From Alopecurus myosuroides (taxonomy: Eukaryota; Streptophyta; Magnoliopsida; Poales; Poaceae): 64,000 nt of DNA. Positions within the stretch are counted from its first letter, which is position 1; each line of letters opens with the position of its first letter. The stretch spans positions 437,312,515 through 437,376,514 of the forward strand of contig CM054059.1 in the NCBI GenBank assembly GCA_028641055.1, read 5' to 3'. Position numbers and translations under genes: made by a program. Positions 56,866 through 64,000 of the stretch are shown in pieces. The notes below the pieces were generated by a model, which saw nothing but the letters and a program-made list of their open reading frames with translations, made no database searches and was not told where the DNA came from.

Positions 56866-57620
56866 TATAAGTGAATCACTTCATAATGACATGAACAAAA
56901 TAATTGTAATCTCATGGTTCATCGGATCCCAGCAAACACAACATGTAGTATTTACATAACGGTGATCTTGATCATGTTAGGCAGCTCACAAGATATAAAC
57001 ACGGTGGCACAAAGCGGAGATAACACCATCTAGCTAATGATATGGACATGTAGTCCCCGGATGAACTGCTCACACATTATCATGGAGGAAATCATGGTGA
57101 TGAAGAGGCCTCTAGTACGATTGCCCCCTCCAGCAGGGTGCTAGAACAAGACTCCAGAAGCCCCAGGTTGGACTTTCGAGCTGACGGTGCCTCTGTATCT
57201 GTTTCGTGGAAAATTTCTCTATCCCCCGTGTTTTTAGGGTTTTAAGAAATTTATAGGCGAAGGGGCACTCAAAGGCGGTGCTCAGGGAAACGAGGTGACC
57301 CCCAGGTGCGGCCAAGGAGGAGTCGTTCTTGGCACCCCTCTCGTGTATGTGGAATACCCTCCGACTCTTCTTTGGACTCCGCCTTTTTTCGGGTAAAAAT
57401 AAATCTCCGGATTTTTTTAGGACATTTGGTGAATATTTTCTTCAGAGCTTTTCTAAAATACAAGAACATCAGAAAACATGAATTTGCTCTAGGCATATTG
57501 TTAATAGGTTAGTCCAAGAAAACATCCGGAAAACAAAGAACAACATGTAGAAAACATAAGGCAATTGGTAAAAAACAACCATGGAGCATCAAAAATTATA
57601 AATACGTTTGAGATGTATCA
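56866..57620. mobile_element. Same non-coding repeat family, copy B
   Basis: It starts around GAATCACTTCATAATGACAT, shares CCCAGCAAACACAACATGTAG (about 56930), CTTGATCATGTTAGGCAGCT and CCCCTCCAGCAGGGTGCTAG with copy A, and ends AAATACGTTTGAGATGTATCA at 57620. Confidence 0.62.
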
Positions 57621-59160
57621 CACCCTCACCCACATGCTTGTGCAGATCTTCCAGAGGCTTCATCGACATCGTCATCAACATCTCTTCCGCTACAATTGTG
57701 TTGGTAAATGACCTCAAGTTGGATCAATAAATTGTTATTCACTTGTATCTTCATAGATAGATCTTGGTCGTTGCATAGCATGCATGGAGAAAAATTTCAA
57801 ATTCCTATACACGTAACCCAGTAGGGCTATGATGTTTCTTCGCATACTGATCCTGTAATTCTCGTCATTGCAATTTCAATGATACCAAGGATATCAAAAT
57901 CGTAGTCCAGATACAGAAGATATCAACATTTTCATATTGGGGTTTCTGCAGTTTTCCCTTGGGAAGTAGTACTCCTCCCAATGCCACTATAAACCCCTTA
58001 GGTTGCACATGAGTGGTAGTACCGTTGCTGGCGGAGGTAGTACCCCTCACTGGAAGCTGTTTTTCATCATGTTAATGTTTCTAACTTCCCAGGTGGCGGT
58101 AGTACCGCCCCTGCGCGTGTTTTCCTCCAACGGTTGGATATTTTGGTGACATATTTAAGAGGCCATCTTCTCCAATGGTTACCCAACCTTTCTAGCAAGG
58201 GTTGACCTCCATTATTGACCTACAAAAGCTTGCTTTCTCTCAATACCTCAGTTGGATTTGCTTCCACTTAAGAAAAAATGAGAGGAAATCTAGATCTACT
58301 ACTCCACCAATCAATCCCTCCTCTTTGTAATAGATGATGTCCACTACTCACTTCAATTCTTGTAGACTATGTTGGGCCTCCAAGCGCAGAGGTTTATAGG
58401 ACGACAACAAATTTCTCTCAAGTGAATAACCCAAGATTTATCGAACTCAAGGAGGTGTAGGTTGAATGTATCCCTCTCAAGCAAACCTGCAGTTAAGATA
58501 CAAGAAGTGCTTGTGCCCCCAACATACCTAATAAAATTTCCAGTTGTATAGGTGCACTAGTTCAGCGAAGAGATGATACGGGTAATATGGATGGTAAAGC
58601 AAGATAGTATAAATCTGTAATAAAAATGGCAGCAAGGTAACAAGTGGCAAAACTGAAAGTAAATGGTGTAACAATGGTTGGAAACATGGCCTAGAGATTA
58701 TACTTTCACTAGTTCTAACTCTCAATAATGTTAACATAACTATATATGTTATTTCCTCTAACACTATGCATGGTAGACATTACTCAGAAATCATTCCTAG
58801 TGGATCAAATAGTTCAACATATGATATTTCCTCTAACACTATGCATGATAGACGTTACTTGGAAATCGTTCCTAGTGAATCAAATACGATGAGAATCGCG
58901 TAGGGCTACACAAACATACCTTAAAGTTCACGTTCCCATCAATGGACACCCCAACCCTGTCACTTTGAACATCCAAAGATAATACTAACAAATACCACAA
59001 CAAATCTCTTAAATAGCCTCTTTCTAATACAAACACGACACCCATATAGTCAACACAAACATCAAGAAACCCCATGATTCCATACTTCAATCCAACAAAA
59101 TAAAAACAAGTTCATGATAAGTATCCCTTTAATCCATGATCCATATAGTCACATGCGGCA
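57621..59160. mobile_element. Decayed retrotransposon-like sequence with GTAGTAC motifs
   Basis: The palindrome GGCGGTAGTACCGCC at 58095-58109 and related GGTAGTACC motifs (57965-58040) are typical of some Triticeae LTR-retrotransposon regions. Two copies of ATTTCCTCTAACACTATGCATG (58752, 58827) mark a 75-bp tandem repeat. No protein domain is seen. Confidence 0.4.
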
Positions 59161-59920
59161 CCCCCCCCCCATTGCCACCGTGGCACCGTGGGAGAAAGGT
59201 GACTCGGAAAGATTATACTAGATAAAATCAATTGAGCACATCATATCCATTACATAATGACAGGGAAACATCATAGATTCAACTATATGAACATAGCTCA
59301 TGATCACAATAAAGATCACACCATGGGAGAGAGACATAACCACATAACTACTAGCACGAGCCCTAAGCCCCACGGAGGGACAACTCCCGCATCATCATGA
59401 GAGGCAATAGCGTCGATGAAGATGACTTTGGGGGCACTTCCCCGTCCCGGCAGAGTGCCAGAACAGAGGCTTATGTCCCTTGAAATAGGTTTTTGGATGG
59501 AGGATTGGAGGCGGAGCTCGGGCACGTTTTCAAAAAACTCCTCCAGGTGTCTTTCGTTTTAGGTCAGAAGGCAACTTTTTAGCAAAGAGGCGATGCCGGG
59601 AGGGGGCCAAAGCCACCAGGCGACCTCATGGCCACGCCTCGTGGTTGCCTAGTGCATGCGGGCCTCCCCTTTGGGATTCTTTCTGGCTCTAGGAGACTCC
59701 CGGGAAGTTAGAATTTCTTTATTTTTTTTGGGAATTTTCCGAGCACTTTCATTTATGTACCTTTTCTGCAATACGCAGACAAAATGAATAGAAACTGGCA
59801 CTAGGCACTGGTTAATAGGTTCGTCCAATAAAAGATATAAAACCATAGTAAAAACGTAAGACAATTGGTAGACACCAAGCATGGAGCATCAAATAGTATA
59901 GATATGTTTGTGATGTATCA
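59161..59920. mobile_element. Same non-coding repeat family, copy C (diverged)
   Basis: It begins near a C-run (59161-59170) and has CTTCCCCGTCCCGGCAGAGT, then GGTTAATAGGTTCGTCC, and ends ATAGATATGTTTGTGATGTATCA at 59920. Block order matches copies A and B with more substitutions. Confidence 0.55.
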
Positions 59921-60585
59921 AGGGGAACATATTGGATTTATATCTAGGAATTCATTTGTTGATTTCCTTGTTATTCTTCCCATTTTACTCCATAGCATTA
60001 GTTGATTTGGTGGGATTTGGGACTGAAGGACTTTGACCACGTTGTGTGTTTTCATCATTGCATTAGGTGCATCTGTTCGAGTTCCCAACAGAATTCGTGA
60101 AACTGAAGTTTGAGAATCTCGTTACTCTTGGATGCATTGTGCACCCTAGACAATTAGTGCTTGCAGATTCCACCGCGTTGCAAGAATTTTCAGATCTTGT
60201 TGAGAGTCTATAATTAAGTTGTGGAGATAGTCTCAACCTTGTGTAAGGTTTGGTCACTGCCTTTAAGAGGACCTCGTAGTGGAACGAGCATCTCCCTCGC
60301 CGGATAAACTCACGGAGAATAGCGTGTGCACCTTTGTGAATCACCTTGTGTCTTTGTTTCCCTCGGTTATCTATATACTTGAACCTTTACTTGTGCATTT
60401 ACTTTGTGATAGCCTTCAAACTTGAAGTTACATATATTGCCATCACATAGTTGTGTTTCTTACTTAGCATAAATTGTTGGTGCACATAGTTAAACCTAAT
60501 TTTGTTTAGATTTTATGTTTGTTAAATTAAACGCTAGTTTTATTCCGCATTTATTCAAGGATAAACCGTAATTAATTTTGTGTGT
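59921..60585. mobile_element. LTR-retrotransposon-like non-coding remnant
   Basis: It contains the GGAACGAGCATCTCCCTCGCCGG block and a CACCTTGTGTCTTTGTTTCCC stretch that I associate with gypsy-type LTR or leader regions in Triticeae. Family and borders are not resolved. Confidence 0.4.
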
Positions 60586-61850
60586 GTCGGTATGTGGACA
60601 CCAGGGAGAAGGTCAGACCTTCCTCCCCTATTTTTTGGCAGTGGGGTGTTGGAGGTCGACATCGGTGTCTACAACTTGTTTGATGACGAAAGACACGTCG
60701 GAGGACAGAGACACTTATTTATTTACCCAGTTCAGGCCATCCAAAGATGTAAAACCATACATCATGCTTGTCTGGTCTGGTATTGATGGAAGTGACCAGG
60801 CTTTACAAGCTTGAAGATCTTTGCCACCTCAGGCGTGTGGTGCTACCTAGGAGGCCCTCTCGCTCTGCTTTCTCACCCTCTGATTTATTATTTCGCTATG
60901 TGTGCTCCTGATTCTCGGTGTGCTAACCGCCTAACCCCCTCCCTCATGGACCAGGGCCTCCTTTTATACTCTAGGGGTACCCAAAGTTGTCTCCTGCATG
61001 TTCTACACCTGTCCGGTGACGTGCCACGAGCTAATGAGGTGGCGATAATATGTTACGAGGGTGAGGACAGACCGCCCTCGTACCGCCACGTGTCGAGTGA
61101 ATTGGTATTGTCAAAGGCAGGGGCTTCTTCTAGGGATTAGTGGTTGTCTTGTGCACGGGCACCACACGCACGCCCAGGTGGCATGTGTCATGCCAGTACG
61201 ATAGGAAGAACCCGTAGAGGGTAGCTCCTTGAGAATAACATCCGATCTGCAAGGCACTGCTGGCCTCCTCCCGGCTAGGCCAGCGGAAGTCCTTTCGGCC
61301 TGTCCGAACACCTTTGTGTCTTCAAGGTACCCCCGAGAATGGGGCACCTGTCGTGGGGTTGTCACGGCAATATTCATCGTAGAATGAGTTGTGAGTTCGT
61401 AGGGCTTGCGCGACTCTGGAGTCGCCGAGATCGGAAGTGACACGAGTAAAAACGATGTACCCACGTTCGGCCCCTCGATGCGAGGTAGAGACCTACTCCT
61501 GCCTTGCTTCTCTCTTATTATTATCAAGGCCTCTATTACAACGGATGCTCTTCGGAGAGTTGGGTCTCAACACCTGGCTATCTTCTAACTTGTTCTACTT
61601 GGTCCCTGAGCCTCCTTATATACAGTGTGGCTCGTAGGTTTTTTACAAGGCTTCGAGTAGAGCTCTAATTGGACTCGAGGTCCATCTAATATACTTTCCT
61701 ATTTACAATATGGTAAGGAGTCGGACCATCTTCCGGAAGGTACCTAGTCTGTGAAATTTTCCGGCCATATTGTTTAGTATACACCGAACCAAGCGAGGCC
61801 TAAACTGTACGAGAGATTCAGTGTATGAAAAGATCCTTTAGTGTTTCCTC
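60586..61850. mobile_element. Two diverged gypsy-LTR-like remnants
   Basis: Two copies of a TTTACCCAGTTCAGGCC / GTACCCACGTTCGGCCCCTC block (about 60720 and 61455) are followed respectively by ACATCATGCTTG and CTACTCCTGCCTTGC. This is a recurrent LTR motif in Triticeae gypsy elements. The region around 61590-61625 (CCTCCTTATATACAGTGTG) could be an LTR promoter. No polyprotein is present. Confidence 0.45.
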
Positions 61851-62594
61851 TGCTGGTGATATTCGCGATCATCAGGAGTCAGGATGCAAGTGGACAGGCC
61901 GCCGGCCCGTCCGCTTCATCCGCCTTGTCCATGAAGGCTAATCACAACATTAGCGGCATCCGCGTCCAAAAAAATTGTTGTCCGCTCTGCCCCGCGGAAC
62001 ATACGGAATAGCCGCCGCCGCTATGCAGCTAGTGTTTTTTTTTCGCAGCAGCTGCTATCCGCTAGCTGTGTATCCTGGATATTGATCAGTGGAACAAAAA
62101 AAGAAAAAACCTTTCGCTCCGCCGACCAGGGCGATTCCCCCGCGCCGTATTCCTGTCCTCCTGCCACCAGTCGTCCGCTGCCGTCGGCGTGTGGCACCGA
62201 GCTCTGCTCACGCTGGCCGTCGGTGGTGGCTGTTCACTACCTGCGCTCACGAGAGCCTCGCGGGACGGCTCGGAGTAGGATTTTGACCTAACGATGTAGG
62301 GCGCCGTGGTCGGCCGGGCGTCAGAGACAACGACGTCGTGGTTGGGCGCGTGCTGGCGCGTCTTGGCTGTTTGGCAACGGGCCTCAGCGGCTGATGAGAA
62401 GTGATGGCGCTCACAGGTAGAGGAAAGACATGGAGCTTGACGGGGACGAGCGGGAGCTAGGTGACGGCCGAGGAAACAAACGCTGGCGGCGATCTTTGGT
62501 GTTGCCTGCTGTGAGACTGAGACGACGGACGCGAATCTTAGCGGCCAGGCGGACGCTTTCCACGAGACCCGCCAAATTTGGGCGGCCCATCCGC
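61851..62594. other. Unassigned GC-rich segment
   Basis: Flanked by CCGCCGGCCCGTCCGCTTCATCC (about 61900) and GGCGGCCCATCCGCT (62580), perhaps the ends of another small element. Long frames on both strands reflect high GC and lack domains. Confidence 0.3.
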
Positions 62595-62597
62595 TGA

Positions 62598-64000
62598 GAG
62601 CATCTCCAGTCGCGGCCCCCAAACGCGTCCCAAGGCCTCTTCCCGTCCGGACGGGTCCCGAGCGCGCCCACTCGCGCCCCCAATGGGCTCTCCCGTCAGG
62701 ATGCGCCCTCAGTTCCCGTCCGGAAGACCAGTCCAACCCCGCCGTGTAGGGGTTCCCGTGGGGACGCCGGACGAGAAGAAACGGGCACGTGGCGTCCGCG
62801 GCCCTGCCCCGTTAGTGAGACGGGCGCACAGTCAAAGCGGCGCCCGGTCTTCGTCTTCTCCCGAGGCGGCGCAGAAGCACAGGGGGCGCAGCGAGCCGTC
62901 GTTTCGGCCAGTCGCGTCGCCCACGCGGCGGGCGCGCTGCTTCCCCACGTGGCTACCAGAGTTAATGTGGGAAGCCTTTTGGCCTGCTCGGCCGGGTATA
63001 AAATGTCGCACCCGCCGCTCCGCGCCGCACACCTTCTCGCCGCTCTCTGCCTCTTCCCTCGCTGCCGCCTGCTTCCCATCTTGCCGCCCTCGGCCTCTCG
63101 CCTCGCCGCGCGCCCATGGACCCCCTCGCCGGCAACGGCTTCCCCCGCCGTTCCCTTCTCAAACACCAGGCGCGCGCCCTCTTCGCCGCCTGGTACCCGT
63201 GCCCGCCGGACATGCGCGCCAGGCACGGGTTCACTATCGGGCGCACCGGAGTCCCCATCCCCGACGCGCCGAAGGTGAGCGACGCCTCCTGGGGCGCGGA
63301 GGTGCTCGCCCACTTCTATGACAAACTGACGCGGCGCAGCGCGACGACCCCCGCTGGGACCCGGCGAACACAGCGCGCGAGTTCAAGCGCATCCACAAGG
63401 AGCGCTGGAACCGCTGAGACGGCCCCGGGCCGGCGCCGCCCGCCCAAGAACGCAACAAATATGGGTGCAGGACGGCTTCTCCCTCGACGCCGTCCTCAAC
63501 CACATCACCGCCGGCGACAACCCGCGCCTCCCCTGGTCGGCGCCCACCGTCTGGGACCCAAGAAGGACGACGGCGACTCCGTCCTCCTCCGTCTCGCGCT
63601 CGTTCTCCTCCTCCGCCGGCGGCTCCTCTAGGCGCACGACCCCGTCTCTGCGCGTCCCCAAGACGGAGTCGCAGGCGTTCACGTCGCCGCACCTGCGCGT
63701 CAAGCAGGAGCCGCGCCCCGGCGTCTCGACAAGGCGCTCCGGCGGCCTTCACATCGGGGGCGGAAGAGGCGCCCAGTCTTCCCGCCGTCGCCCTGTGCCG
63801 CCCCTCCTCGTGCCCAAGCCGGTGCCGGGGCTACGCACGCCCAAGCAGGAGCTGGGGCTGGAGCGCCCCCTCACCCTCTACGAGCAGCTCCAGGTGGCGT
63901 CGGCGACGGATGACGACCCGGAGGGCGTCCGGGCGGCGTACAACACGCCGCCTGCATTGCCCCTCCCGGCGGCGCGCGCGTGGTCCGTCGCCGATACGGC
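62598..64000 (+). mobile_element. Harbinger-like element, left end and interior (runs off the window)
   Basis: GAGCATCTCCAGTCGCGGCC at 62598, preceded by TGA, matches the left ends of the other Harbinger-like elements here. It encloses a promoter-like CGGGTATAAAATG (62993-63005) and the ORF at 63116. The right end lies beyond 64000. Confidence 0.6.
63116..64000 (+). pseudogene. Element-borne ORF of unknown function, frameshifted and partial
   Basis: ATG 63116 starts MDPLAGNGFPRRSLLKHQAR, then LFAAWYPCPPDMRARHGF and RTGVPIPDAPKVSDASWGAE. A frame change near 63330 is needed to continue with DDPRWDPANTAREFKRIHKE, which ends in a TGA. A third segment (from about 63468) gives VQDGFSLDAVLNHITAGDNP, then a Ser/Arg/Pro-rich stretch with LRVPKTE and LRVKQEP repeats, and is open to the window edge. 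The PPDMR...GVPIP pattern and PKxE/VKxEP repeats recur, as I recall, in proteins carried by grass Harbinger-like elements. The role is unknown; a TATA-like box lies about 110 bp upstream. Confidence 0.5.

Noticed and set aside
62086..62736. A 216-codon minus-strand frame
   Set aside because: It crosses the left terminus of the Harbinger-like element and has no domain; it is explained by high GC.
1..64000. tRNA, rRNA, CRISPR array or bacterial-type operon
   Set aside because: None is visible; the window is plant nuclear DNA with introns and plant transposons.

Overview
This window looks like a transposon-rich stretch of a Triticeae (wheat, Aegilops, barley or rye) nuclear genome. The grounds are a spliced P450 resembling the wheat CYP709C proteins, many Stowaway-type MITEs with CTCCCTCC ends, plant L1 LINEs, PIF/Harbinger elements with GAGCATCTCC-type ends, and long GC-rich non-coding repeats of the kind that fill Triticeae intergenic DNA. 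The species call is inference from pattern recognition; no search was run.

Genes. Only one complete, intact protein-coding gene is visible: a four-exon cytochrome P450 on the + strand (22306-24197, 516 codons). The left edge (3-185) holds the last 60 codons of a PLS-class pentatricopeptide repeat (PPR) protein that starts outside the window. The other coding-like material is broken: a peroxisomal multifunctional protein (beta-oxidation) pseudogene fragment (47780-50079) and a BRO1-like-domain fragment just downstream (50432-50873). An aspartic protease piece is carried by a DNA transposon (about 46000-46290, repeated at 48101-48210). A few spliced-looking exons are unidentified.

Layout. 1-2.4 kb: PPR 3' end and tandem repeats. 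2.46-5.28 kb: LINE remnant (minus strand). 5.5-8.65 kb: decayed PIF/Harbinger element with a second, ORF-carrying element inside it. 9.24-about 13 kb: probable Helitron (minus strand; only the 3' terminus is identified). 13.1-13.9 kb: Harbinger-like non-autonomous element. 14.15-21.38 kb: nearly full-length L1 LINE (minus strand) with target-site duplications and an inserted LTR-like segment. 22.0-24.6 kb: MITE, P450 gene, and a second promoter copy with no gene behind it. 24.9-30.8 kb: MITEs, a hAT-like relic and unidentified exons. 31.9-33.4 kb: a tandem duplication split by a MITE, then a poly(A) retroposon. 34-36.9 kb: degenerate tandem arrays with periods of about 75 and 335 bp. 39.8-40.0 kb: small hAT MITE. 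40.6-45.2 kb: repeatedly duplicated low-copy DNA. 45.7-50.9 kb: Harbinger-like element with captured protease sequence, a 1.9-kb tandem duplication, and the gene fragments. 52.2-61.8 kb: tandem repeats and decayed LTR-retrotransposon-like non-coding repeats. 62.6-64 kb: start of another Harbinger-like element with a frameshifted ORF.

No coherent novel multi-gene system was found. The most informative signals are evolutionary: a pseudogene disabled before it was duplicated, an orphan P450 promoter copy, gene capture by a Harbinger-like element, and several insertions whose target sites can be read directly.
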